Source: Pseudomonadota bacterium
GTDB taxonomy: Bacteria; Pseudomonadota; Gammaproteobacteria; Burkholderiales; Rhodocyclaceae
DNA: 64,000 bases
Assembly: GCA_008501585.1 (NCBI GenBank)
Contig: QQUN01000005.1
Location: 1-64,000, forward strand
Direction of reading: 5' to 3'
Part shown: positions 48,152-57,832 of the stretch, piece after piece
Layout: every line of letters begins with the position of its first letter
Position numbering within the stretch: the first letter of the stretch is position 1
Position numbers and translations under genes: made by a program
Notes under the pieces: generated by a model
Told to the model about the DNA's origin: nothing
The model's input: only the letters and a program-made list of their open reading frames with translations
Database searches by the model: none

Positions 48152-49528
48152 ATGGCCACCAAAGCCAAACAACGCAGTACCTTCGTCTGCAACGAATGCG
48201 GCGGCCACACGCCGCGCTGGCAGGGCCAGTGCCCGCATTGCCAGCAATGGAACACCATCGTCGAGACCGTGGCCGAGCCGAGCAGCGGCCCCAACCGCTT
48301 TGCCGCGCTGGCCGGCACCACCAGCGGCCTGCGTGCGCTGTCCGAGATCGAGCCGCGCGAAGAGCCGCGCATCCCCACCGGCATCGGCGAGTTCGACCGC
48401 GTGCTCGGCGGCGGGCTGGTGGCCGGCGGCGTGGTACTGATCGGCGGCGACCCCGGCATTGGCAAATCGACCTTGCTGCTGCAGGCCTTGGCCGTGCTCG
48501 CACCGCATCACAAGGTGGTGTACGTGAGCGGCGAAGAATCGGCCGACCAGGTGGCCCTGCGCGCCCAGCGCCTGCAACTGCCCACCGAAGGCCTGCAACT
48601 GCTGCCCGAGATCGGCCTGGAGGCCATCCTTGGCACGCTCGGCACCGCCCGGCCGCGCATCGCCGTCATTGACTCGATCCAGACGCTGTACTCCGACGCC
48701 TATAGCTCCGCCCCCGGCTCGGTCACCCAGGTGCGCGAATGCGCCGCGCAGCTCACGCGCTTCGCCAAGCAAAGCGGCACCAGCCTGATCCTCGTGGGCC
48801 ATGTGACCAAGGACGGCAGCCTGGCCGGCCCGCGCGTGCTCGAACACATGGTCGACACCGTCCTCTATTTCGAGGGCGACACCCACTCCAGCTTCCGCCT
48901 GGTGCGCGCCTTCAAGAACCGCTTTGGCGCGGTGAATGAGCTGGGCGTGTTCGCCATGACCGACCGCGGCCTGCGCCCGGTCTCCAACCCCTCGGCCATC
49001 TTCCTCTCCCAGCACAGCCAGCCCGTCCCCGGCGCCTGCGTGCTGGTCACGCAGGAAGGCACCCGCCCGCTGCTGGTCGAGGTGCAGGCCCTGGTCGACA
49101 ACAGCCACGCCCCCAGCCCGCGCCGCCTCAGCGTCGGCCTGGAGCAAAACCGCCTCGCCATGCTGCTCGCCGTCGCCCACCGCCATGCCGGCATCCAGTG
49201 CGCCGATCAAGATGTGTTTGTGAACGCCGTCGGGGGCGTCAAGATCAGCGAGCCCGCCGCCGACCTCGCGGTGCTGCTGGCGATCGTCTCCTCGCTCAAG
49301 AACAAGCCGCTGCCGGCACAACTTGCGGTCTTCGGCGAAGTCGGCCTCGCCGGCGAAATCCGCCCCGCACCGCGCGGGCAGGAGCGTCTCAAGGAAGCCG
49401 CCAAACTCGGCTTCACCCACGCCATCGTGCCCAAGGCCAATGCGCCGAAAGGCGGGGTGAAGGGGATCGAGGTGATTGCGGTGGATCGGGTGGAGGAGGC
49501 GATTTCACGGGTGTCGGGGTTGGGGTGA
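48152..49528 (+). CDS. radA: DNA repair protein RadA
   Basis: FVCNECGGHTPRWQGQCPHCQQWNT; GGDPGIGKSTLLLQ; KNRFGAVNELGVFAM. Confidence 0.97.
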   Translation: MATKAKQRSTFVCNECGGHTPRWQGQCPHCQQWNTIVETVAEPSSGPNRFAALAGTTSGLRALSEIEPREEPRIPTGIGEFDRVLGGGLVAGGVVLIGGDPGIGKSTLLLQALAVLAPHHKVVYVSGEESADQVALRAQRLQLPTEGLQLLPEIGLEAILGTLGTARPRIAVIDSIQTLYSDAYSSAPGSVTQVRECAAQLTRFAKQSGTSLILVGHVTKDGSLAGPRVLEHMVDTVLYFEGDTHSSFRLVRAFKNRFGAVNELGVFAMTDRGLRPVSNPSAIFLSQHSQPVPGACVLVTQEGTRPLLVEVQALVDNSHAPSPRRLSVGLEQNRLAMLLAVAHRHAGIQCADQDVFVNAVGGVKISEPAADLAVLLAIVSSLKNKPLPAQLAVFGEVGLAGEIRPAPRGQERLKEAAKLGFTHAIVPKANAPKGGVKGIEVIAVDRVEEAISRVSGLG

Positions 49529-49639
49529 ACGTGCACCTCGCCCCGATTGGGGGCTGTTTGAGCTGCTGAAGGTGGTTTCGGACGGCCATCATTCACTGAA
49601 GCGTCGTATGCTTACTGGACTGATAACAGGAGCGATGCG

Positions 49640-49930
49640 GTGAACCGGCAAAGTGCAATCGACCAACTGACCCGTAGCAAGGCTGAGCTGCAGCGCCGGT
49701 TCGGGGTGACGCGGTTGTCTTTGTTTGGCTCGACGGCGCGGGATGCGGCCACCGATAAGAGCGACGTCGACATCCTCGTTGCCTTCGATGGCCCGGCAAC
49801 CTCCAAACGTTACTTCGGCGTCCAGTTCTATCTTGAGGATTTGCTGGGTTGCCCGGTCGACCTGGTCACCGAAAAGGCCTTGCGGCCCGAGCTGCGGCCC
49901 TTTGTGGAGCAGGAGCGGGTGGATGTCTGA
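49640..49930 (+). CDS. mntA: MntA-type minimal nucleotidyltransferase antitoxin (GTG start)
   Basis: LFGSTARDAATDKSDVDILVAFDGP (GSx10DxD motif); overlaps downstream HepT gene by 8 nt. Confidence 0.92.
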   Translation: MNRQSAIDQLTRSKAELQRRFGVTRLSLFGSTARDAATDKSDVDILVAFDGPATSKRYFGVQFYLEDLLGCPVDLVTEKALRPELRPFVEQERVDV

Positions 49931-50270
49931 ATCGCCGGTGCGCGAATGGCGCTTCTATCTGAATGACATGACGGGCTTTGCCGAGAAGGTGCTGGCCTAT
50001 ACGGACGGCTTTGATCAGGCGACGTTTGTCGCGAGTTCTCTGGCCTACGATGCCACTTTGCGTAATCTCGAACTGATCGGCGAGGCAGCAACGCATATTC
50101 CCGATGCAGTTCGTGCTGCGCATCCGGAGATTCCGTGGCGCATGATCATCGCTACCCGCAATCGATTGATCCACGGCTATCTGGGCATCGATGAGGACAC
50201 GCTGTGGAGCATCATTCAGGACGAAGTGCCGACGCTGTTGCAGCAATTGAAGAAAATCGTGGCGGCCTGA
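49923..50270 (+). CDS. hepT: HepT-like HEPN ribonuclease toxin (DUF86)
   Basis: YLNDMTGFAEKVLAYTDGFDQATFVASSLAYDATLRNLELIGEAATHIPDAVRAAHPEIPWRMIIATRNRLIHGYLGIDEDTLW; Rx4HxY motif RNRLIHGY. Confidence 0.93.
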   Translation: MSESPVREWRFYLNDMTGFAEKVLAYTDGFDQATFVASSLAYDATLRNLELIGEAATHIPDAVRAAHPEIPWRMIIATRNRLIHGYLGIDEDTLWSIIQDEVPTLLQQLKKIVAA

Positions 50271-50280
50271 GATAGCAGAG

Positions 50281-50372
50281 GTAGCCCGGATGCAGGCCTG
50301 CAAGGCCGAAATCCGGGGGTGACGGTTGATGAGGCACCGCTCCCGGATTCCGCTTTGCTGCATCCGGGCTAC
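50281..50372. repeat. REP-like nested inverted repeat
   Basis: GTAGCCCGGATGCA (50281-50294) / TGCATCCGGGCTAC (50359-50372), inner ATCCGGG (50311-50317) / CCCGGAT (50342-50348). Confidence 0.85.
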
Positions 50373-50399
50373 GAATCGGCGCCACGCGGCCGCGTCGGT

Positions 50400-51176
50400 T
50401 TACTTCTCCACAAACGCCCGTTCAATCACGTAGTCGCCGGTCTCGCCGGTGCGCGGCGAGATTTCGAAGCCCATGTCGTCGAGCATCTTGCTGCAGTCGT
50501 CCAGCATGGCGGGGCTGCCGCAGATCATGGCGCGGTCGAGCGCGGGGTCGATGACCGGCAGGCCGGTGTCGGCGAAGAGCTTGCCGGAGGGGATCACCTC
50601 GGTGATGCGGCCGTTGTTGCGGAAGGCTTCGCGGGTCACGGTGGGGTAGTACACCAGTTGCTCGCGCACCGCCTCGCCGATGAACTCGTTGGTCGGCAGG
50701 GTCTTTTCGATGAATTCGCTGTAGGCCAGTTCCGAGGTCCAGCGCACGCCGTGCAGCAGCACCACCTTGTCGAAGCGCTCGTAGGTTTCCGGGTCCTGGA
50801 TCACACTCATGAAGGGCGCAAGACCGGTGCCGGTGGACAGCAGGTACAGGTTGCGCCCCGGGCGCAGGTCGCGCAGCACCAGCGTGCCGGTGGGCTTGCG
50901 GCTGACCACGATGGGGTCGCCGGGCTGCAGGTGCTGCAGGCGCGAGGTGAGGGGGCCGTCGGGCACCTTGATGCTGAAGAACTCGAGGTGCTCTTCGTAG
51001 TTGGGGCTGGCGATGCTGTAGGCGCGGATCAGCGGGCGCGACTCGGTTTCCAGCCCGATCATGACGAACTGGCCGTTCTCGAAGCGCAGGCCGCGGTCGC
51101 GGGTGGTGCGGAAGCTGAACAGGTTCTCGTTCCAGTGGTGGACGCTGAGGACGCGTTCGGTGGCCAGGTTGCTCAT
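50400..51176 (-). CDS. fpr: Ferredoxin--NADP reductase
   Basis: SNLATERVLSVHHWNENLFSFRTTRDRGLRFENGQFVMIGL; RAYSIASPNYEEHLEFFSIKVPDGPLTSRL. Confidence 0.94.
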   Translation of the reverse strand: MSNLATERVLSVHHWNENLFSFRTTRDRGLRFENGQFVMIGLETESRPLIRAYSIASPNYEEHLEFFSIKVPDGPLTSRLQHLQPGDPIVVSRKPTGTLVLRDLRPGRNLYLLSTGTGLAPFMSVIQDPETYERFDKVVLLHGVRWTSELAYSEFIEKTLPTNEFIGEAVREQLVYYPTVTREAFRNNGRITEVIPSGKLFADTGLPVIDPALDRAMICGSPAMLDDCSKMLDDMGFEISPRTGETGDYVIERAFVEK

Positions 51177-51274
51177 GCTTTTTACTCCAGACACGTTGGG
51201 TTGATGTGACTTTACGGTGGTGTTTATGTTCGATAAAGCGAATAATTTGGATAGATATGTTCGATTGAGTCGAT

Positions 51275-52201
51275 ATGAAGATCACGCTTCGTCAATTGCA
51301 GGTGTTTCTCGAGGTGGCCCGGGCCGACAGCGTGTCGCGCGCGGCCGAGCGCTTGTCGATGTCACAGTCGGCGGTCAGTTCGGCGCTCGGTGAGCTGGAG
51401 CGGCAGTTCGATACCTTGCTGTTCGATCGCGTCGGCCGGGTGCTGCGGCTCAATACGCTGGGCGAGCAGGTGTTGCCGCAGGTGGCCGATCTGCTCGATC
51501 GCAGCCAGGCCATTGAAGACGCACTGGCCGGGCGGGCCGGCTACGGACGCCTGCGTATCGGCGCGACGCTGACCATCGGCAATTATCTGGCGACCTTGCT
51601 GGTGGCGCGTTTTCTGCAGCACCACCCCGACAGCCGGGTGGACCTGAAGGTGCACAACACGGCGTCGATCATCGAACGGTTGGCCGATTTCGAGCTGGAC
51701 CTGGGGCTGATCGAGGGCACATGCAGCCATCCCGACCTGGCCGTGGAGACCTGGGTGGCCGACGAGCTGGCGGTGTTCTGCGCGCCGACGCATCCGCTGG
51801 CGAGCCGTCCGGCGCTGTCGCTGGATGACTTGCACGATGTCGACTGGATCGTGCGTGAGGCGGGCAGCGGCACGCGGGCGACCTTCGAGCAGGCTTTTCG
51901 CCACGTGCCCTATTCGCCCCGGGTGCGGCTGTCGCTGGAGCACACCGAGGCGATCAAGCGGGCGGTGGAGTTCGGGCTCGGTGTGGGCTGCTTGTCGCGT
52001 CTGGCGCTGCGCGATGCCTTCCGGCGCGGCAGCCTGGTGCCGCTGGCCGTGCCGGGGCTGGACCTGCAGCGCAGCTTCCAGTTCGTGTGGCACCGGCAAA
52101 AGTTCCAGAGTGCCGGCATGCGCGAGTTTCTCGCCCTGTGCCGGGCCATGACGGCCGGCGCCCGGCGTAGCGACGAGATCGATATCCCCTTCGTGCCATG
52201 A
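51275..52201 (+). CDS. LysR-family regulator, divergent from fpr (FinR-like by context)
   Basis: MKITLRQLQVFLEVARADSVSRAAERLSMSQSAVSSALGELERQFDTLLFDRVGR. Confidence 0.9.
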   Translation: MKITLRQLQVFLEVARADSVSRAAERLSMSQSAVSSALGELERQFDTLLFDRVGRVLRLNTLGEQVLPQVADLLDRSQAIEDALAGRAGYGRLRIGATLTIGNYLATLLVARFLQHHPDSRVDLKVHNTASIIERLADFELDLGLIEGTCSHPDLAVETWVADELAVFCAPTHPLASRPALSLDDLHDVDWIVREAGSGTRATFEQAFRHVPYSPRVRLSLEHTEAIKRAVEFGLGVGCLSRLALRDAFRRGSLVPLAVPGLDLQRSFQFVWHRQKFQSAGMREFLALCRAMTAGARRSDEIDIPFVP

Positions 52202-52290
52202 GGCGGGGGCCGGCTGGCCGATGATGCACTGCGGATGTGCCGCGTTTTGGTTATAGAATCGATCCGGGAGCGCACTGTCGGGGAGGGTCA

Positions 52291-55200
52291 GTGATCGAGT
52301 CTCAATGGGTTCGACAGCCAGTGTTGGCCATGGTCTATGCGTTGGCCGGGGTCGTGGCGAGCCTGCTGCCCGGCCCGGTGCCGGGTGAGCTGGCCATCGC
52401 CCTGCCGGCGGCGGTCGCGCTGCTTGCCTGGCTGGCATGCGGTGGATGGGCCGTGATCGGTATCAGCATCGGGGCCGTGGTGTTCGGCATGATCAGCGAC
52501 CCGCTGTTGCTGTCCATGCCCCGTTCGCAGGCGTTTGCCGGGGCGGTGGTGATGGCCGCAGCGGCGGTGGTGCAGGCTGGTGTCGGTGCCACGCTGACAC
52601 GGCGCTATGTGCCGGGCTGGCGGGCGCTGACGCATGTGCTCGACGCGCTGCGGCTGTTTGCCTTGGCCGGCGCGCTGGCGGCCGTGCCATGGGCGCTGGT
52701 GCGACTTGCGGTGCGGTTTTTCGGGCCCCTCGAGACCGTCGGGCATCCCGCCGGGGTGTTCCTGGCCGGCTGGCTGTCACAGCTTGTGGCGGTGGTCGCG
52801 GTGCTGCCGATCATGTTGACGCTGTGGTGGTGGCGTGTGCCGTTGTGGCGCGCCCGCCTGAGCACGCTGGCGGTGCCGGCCGGAGCGGTGCTGCTCGCGG
52901 TGCTTGGCCTGTTCCGGATCGCGGCGGATGTCGAGCAGGAGCGACACGCGACCCGCTTCGAGGCGCTGGCCGCGGCCATCAGCCACCGCTTTGAAGACCG
53001 GGTGGGCGCGATGATGGCGGCGGTCGATGCGGCCGACCGCTTTCTGGAGAGCACCCCGGCGCCGTCTCGCCGCGCATTTCGCCACCAGACCGAGATCCTG
53101 CTGCCCCGCGCGCCGGGGCTGGTGGCCGTGCAGTGGGTGCCCCAGGTGCGGGCGCAGGAGCGCGATACCTACGAAGCCCGGGCGCGCGACGACGGCATCG
53201 ACGGCTTTGTCTTTCGTGAATTCGACGCCGGCGGACGGCTGATTCCGGCGCGTTGGCGCGAGGTGCATTACCCGGTGTTCTTTTCGGTGCCCAGGCAAGC
53301 CAGCCCGTTCCGGCTGGGGGTGGACATGGCCGCCAGCGAGGCCTGGATGCGGACCGTCGAGCGTGTCATGGATACCGGCCGGCGTTCAGTCAGCACCCTG
53401 CCGGCTCGCGCGGCAGCGCCTGGCTCGCCGCCACCCGATGCCGTGGTGCTGGTGGTCTCGCCCATCCATCGCGGCCGGCCGGGTGCCCCCGAGGCGGCGG
53501 AGTTGGGCGGGCTGACGGTGGGGGTGGTCCGCATCGCCTCGATGATGGCCTCGGTGATTGCCGAATTCGATCTCACCGGCCTTCAGCTCTCGCTGACCGA
53601 CATCACGGACGGTGCCGAGCGGCTCTACCCCGCGCACGAGGCGCCGGTCGGCGAAGGCATGGCGATGTCCGAGACGGTGCCGGTCGGTGACCGGCAGTGG
53701 CAATTGCGCCTGGTGGCCGATCCGCGTTTTGCCACGGCGGAGGGCGTGCCGCTGCTGTGGATTGCCGTGGTCGGCAGTGCGGTGTTCTTTGCGTTGCTGC
53801 ATGGTTTTCTGCTCACCGTGAGTGGCCAGCGGGTCGAGGTGGCGCGGCAGATCGGTGATGGCACGGCGCAACTGCGGCGCGAGGTGGACGAGCGGCGCCG
53901 TGTCGAGGCCACCCTGCGGCAGAGCGAAGCGCGGATGAGCGGGGTGTTCCGCGCGGTGCTCGACGGCATCGTGATCATCGACGAGTACGGCACCATCGAT
54001 TCCGTCAATCCGGCCGTCGCCAGCATTTTTGGCTGGTCGCCGGAGTCGCTGGTGGGGCAGAACGTCAGCCTGTTGATGCCTGAACCCTTCCGCAGCCATC
54101 ACGACGGCTATCTGGCCGATTTCCGCCGTACCGGCCACAAGCACACCATCGGCTTTCATCGCACGGTGGAGGGGTTGCGCAAGGACGGTAGCCGCTTCCC
54201 GGTCGAGCTGACCGTCTCCGAGTTGCCACTGACGCAGCGCACCTTGTTTGTCGGGGTGATGCGCGACATTTCCGAGCGGGTCGCCTCGGCCGAGCAGGGC
54301 CGGCTGGTCAATGCGCAATTGCAGGACATGGTGTCGGCGCTCGAGCGCCGTGATGCCGAGCTGACCGAGCTGAACCGTATCAACGAGCAGCTGATGGCCT
54401 GCAAGGACCGCGCCGAAGCGGCCGAGGTCGTCCGCATGGCCATGCAGCGTATGTTCCCGGGCTCGGCGGGGCGGATCCTGGCCTACGCGCCCGGCGTGCG
54501 CGACGGGCAGCTGAGCGAGTGGGTCCGCTGGGGCGAGGACTCGGGCATTGCCGTGCACGCCCAGGCGGGTGATTGCTGGGCGGTGCGCCAGGGGCGCAGC
54601 TACGAGGTGGTCGCCTCCGAGGCCCTGGTGCGCTGCTCGCACGTGGCGCCCGATGTCGGCCCCTACATCTGCCTGCCGCTGATGGTGCAAGGGCAAACAC
54701 AGGCGGTGCTCACGCTGGCCTACGGCAACATCACCGAGCGGCAGCGTCGCAACCTGGGCCACCTGCTGACCGCCGTCTCCGAGAGCATCAATCTGGCCCT
54801 GTCGAACCTGAACCTGCGCGAGATTCTGCACGACCAGGTGCTGCGCGACCCGCTAACCCAGCTCTACAACCGCCGCTATATGGAGATGACGCTCGACAGC
54901 GAGGTGAAGCGGGCGCGGCGCAATGGCAGCCGGCTGGGCTGTGCGGTGATCGATCTCGACCACTTCAAGGCGATCAACGACGCCTATGGTCACGACGTGG
55001 GCGATGACGTCCTGCGGCGCATCGCCGAACTGCTCCAGCGCTGGTTCCGCAGCAGCGATACCGTCTGCCGCTACGGTGGCGAAGAATTCGTGGTGATCCT
55101 GCCCGACCAGGCGGCCGATGCCATCGCCGAGCGGCTGGTCGCGCTGCAGGCGCATTTTGCCGACGAAATATTCCACGCCGGCTCGCGGCGGTTTGCCCGC

Positions 55201-55335
55201 TGCACCTTTTCGGCGGGCGTGGCGGTCGAGGCGGGGGACGACATCGACGCCGCAAGCTTGCTCAAGCAGGCCGACAACGCGCTCTATGCCGCCAAGGCCG
55301 CCGGGCGCAACCGTGTCATCCTGGCAGAGCACTGA
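52291..55335 (+). CDS. Diguanylate cyclase with MASE1-like membrane domain, CHASE, PAS, GAF-like and GGDEF domains (GTG start)
   Basis: Multiple N-terminal TM helices; CHASE-like periplasmic region; PAS GIVIIDEYGTIDSVNPAVASIFGW; GGDEF-type RYGGEEFVVILP. Confidence 0.9.
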   Translation: MIESQWVRQPVLAMVYALAGVVASLLPGPVPGELAIALPAAVALLAWLACGGWAVIGISIGAVVFGMISDPLLLSMPRSQAFAGAVVMAAAAVVQAGVGATLTRRYVPGWRALTHVLDALRLFALAGALAAVPWALVRLAVRFFGPLETVGHPAGVFLAGWLSQLVAVVAVLPIMLTLWWWRVPLWRARLSTLAVPAGAVLLAVLGLFRIAADVEQERHATRFEALAAAISHRFEDRVGAMMAAVDAADRFLESTPAPSRRAFRHQTEILLPRAPGLVAVQWVPQVRAQERDTYEARARDDGIDGFVFREFDAGGRLIPARWREVHYPVFFSVPRQASPFRLGVDMAASEAWMRTVERVMDTGRRSVSTLPARAAAPGSPPPDAVVLVVSPIHRGRPGAPEAAELGGLTVGVVRIASMMASVIAEFDLTGLQLSLTDITDGAERLYPAHEAPVGEGMAMSETVPVGDRQWQLRLVADPRFATAEGVPLLWIAVVGSAVFFALLHGFLLTVSGQRVEVARQIGDGTAQLRREVDERRRVEATLRQSEARMSGVFRAVLDGIVIIDEYGTIDSVNPAVASIFGWSPESLVGQNVSLLMPEPFRSHHDGYLADFRRTGHKHTIGFHRTVEGLRKDGSRFPVELTVSELPLTQRTLFVGVMRDISERVASAEQGRLVNAQLQDMVSALERRDAELTELNRINEQLMACKDRAEAAEVVRMAMQRMFPGSAGRILAYAPGVRDGQLSEWVRWGEDSGIAVHAQAGDCWAVRQGRSYEVVASEALVRCSHVAPDVGPYICLPLMVQGQTQAVLTLAYGNITERQRRNLGHLLTAVSESINLALSNLNLREILHDQVLRDPLTQLYNRRYMEMTLDSEVKRARRNGSRLGCAVIDLDHFKAINDAYGHDVGDDVLRRIAELLQRWFRSSDTVCRYGGEEFVVILPDQAADAIAERLVALQAHFADEIFHAGSRRFARCTFSAGVAVEAGDDIDAASLLKQADNALYAAKAAGRNRVILAEH

Positions 55336-55349
55336 CCCGGCACGGGCCC

Positions 55350-56393
<1,044 letters not shown>

Positions 56394-56457
56394 CTAAATT
56401 GAAAGTGAACCGAGAAAATGCCCGGGGCGTTCGTTCGCCCCAAGGAAGGAGACCGCC

Positions 56458-56658
56458 ATGAGCTTCATCGACTCCCCCATCGGCCGCTGCGAGAAGGTGC
56501 GCGAGATGGTCCTGCTCGACGAGACGCAGGCCGAGTGCGCCCACGAGCACGACTGTCCGCCCGGAAGGGATTGCCCGCTCGAAGGCTGTTTTGCGCAGGT
56601 TAGCGGTGTGTCAGACGCCCACGCCGACGCGGTGGCAGGAAAGAAGGTTGGTAAGTAA
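56458..56658 (+). CDS. Small Cys-rich hypothetical protein (66 aa)
   Basis: MSFIDSPIGRCEKVREMVLLDETQAECAHEHDCPPGRDCPLEGCFAQ; AAGGAGA RBS upstream of ATG. Confidence 0.65.
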   Translation: MSFIDSPIGRCEKVREMVLLDETQAECAHEHDCPPGRDCPLEGCFAQVSGVSDAHADAVAGKKVGK

Positions 56659-56687
56659 GAGCGCCCGGTGCGTGGCGGTTGGCGCGC

Positions 56688-57325
56688 AGCCCGGCCGAGG
56701 GCCACAGGCCCGACGCCGGGGCCGTGTGCCCGATAGGCAATGCTGATCCCGGCGTCGCTGCGCTCGGCCGGGCTACGGTGTTTGCCTGTGCCCCGGATGG
56801 CGGTAGGGCGGACAAGCGCAGCGCATCCGCCGTGTTCATGGCTGCCCTGGTGGCGGATGCGCCTACGGCTTTGCCGGCACGGCGATGTCGTGTACGCGTA
56901 GCCCGGCCGAGGGCCGCAGGCCCGACGCCGGGGTCGTGTGCCCGATAGGCACTGTTGCTCCCGGCGTCGCTGCGCTCGGCCGGGCTACGGTGTGTGCCTG
57001 TGCCCCGGACGCGGTAGGGCGGACAAGCGCAGCGTATCCGCCGTGCCGATGGCTGCCCTGGTGGCGGATGCGCTTACGGCTTTGCCGGTACGTCGATGCC
57101 GTGTACGCGTAGCCCGGCCGAGGGCCACAGGCCCGACGCCGGGGCCATGTGCCCGATAGGCAATGTCGATCCCGGCGTCGCTGCGCTCGGCCGGGCTACG
57201 GTGTGTGCCTGTGCCGCGGACGGCGGTAGGGCGGACAAGCGCAGCGCCTCCGCCGTGCCGATTGCCGCACTGGTGGCGGATGCGCCTGCGGCTTCTTCGC
57301 CCTACGGTTTTGCCGGCACGTCGAT
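56688..57325. repeat. Three-copy tandem array (~212-bp unit) of REP-like hairpin modules
   Basis: Units begin AGCCCGGCCGAGGGCC at 56688, 56900 and 57111; each holds AGCCCGGCCGAG...CTCGGCCGGGCT and GTAGGGCGGACAAGCGCAGCG...GGCGGATGCGC modules and ends in TTTGCCGG(C/T)ACG(T/G)CGATG(C/T)C. Confidence 0.92.
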
Positions 57326-57739
57326 GCCATGGGCGCCGAGCCAGTGGCGGTCGATTTCCCAGGTGACGGTCTTGATGCCAGCTTGGCGGGCCACGATGTC
57401 GCGGGCTTCAAACTGCAGGCCGGCGAGTTCCTTTTGCGCGGCGATGAAGGCCGGGTCGTTGGTGTCGAGCACGTTGATGTCGGGGTAGAGCACCTTGATG
57501 ATGCGGGTCACCGATACGTCGCGGCTGCGTGGCGTGCCCATGACGGCCTTGTCGCCCTCCACGCGCAGCACGCGGAAGGGGTAGGGATAGGCCTTGAGTT
57601 CAGCGCTGCCCTCGGCCGCAATCGTGGCGTTGAGGGCGCGGGTCTGGCCGTCGGGGCGCTGGATGAACCAGTCCGTCACCCATGCCACGACAAGGGCGAG
57701 GACGATCCAGTGCCAGGTGCGGAGTTTGAGCGCTTTCAT
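57302..57739 (-). CDS. Hypothetical membrane-anchored protein (DUF1523-like)
   Basis: MKALKLRTWHWIVLALVVAWVTDWFIQRPDGQTRAL; 3' end overlaps the tandem repeat. Confidence 0.65.
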   Translation of the reverse strand: MKALKLRTWHWIVLALVVAWVTDWFIQRPDGQTRALNATIAAEGSAELKAYPYPFRVLRVEGDKAVMGTPRSRDVSVTRIIKVLYPDINVLDTNDPAFIAAQKELAGLQFEARDIVARQAGIKTVTWEIDRHWLGAHGIDVPAKP

Positions 57740-57832
57740 TACGTTGGCTGTCGGTGGGGTGTGGGCCCGATTCTAGGTGCATGGCCTGATGACGGATTGA
57801 CCTGACGCAGTGTCGGCCGTTCCGCAAGGCGC

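Noticed and set aside
56688-57325. Possible CRISPR array
   Set aside because: Unit is ~212 bp with no short repeat/unique spacer alternation and no cas genes nearby.
56679-57488. Repeated plus-strand ORFs (56679..56948, 56885..57112, 56938..57159, 57096..57488) with similar sequences
   Set aside because: They are translations of the REP-like tandem array; similarity is explained by the DNA repeat, not by a protein family.
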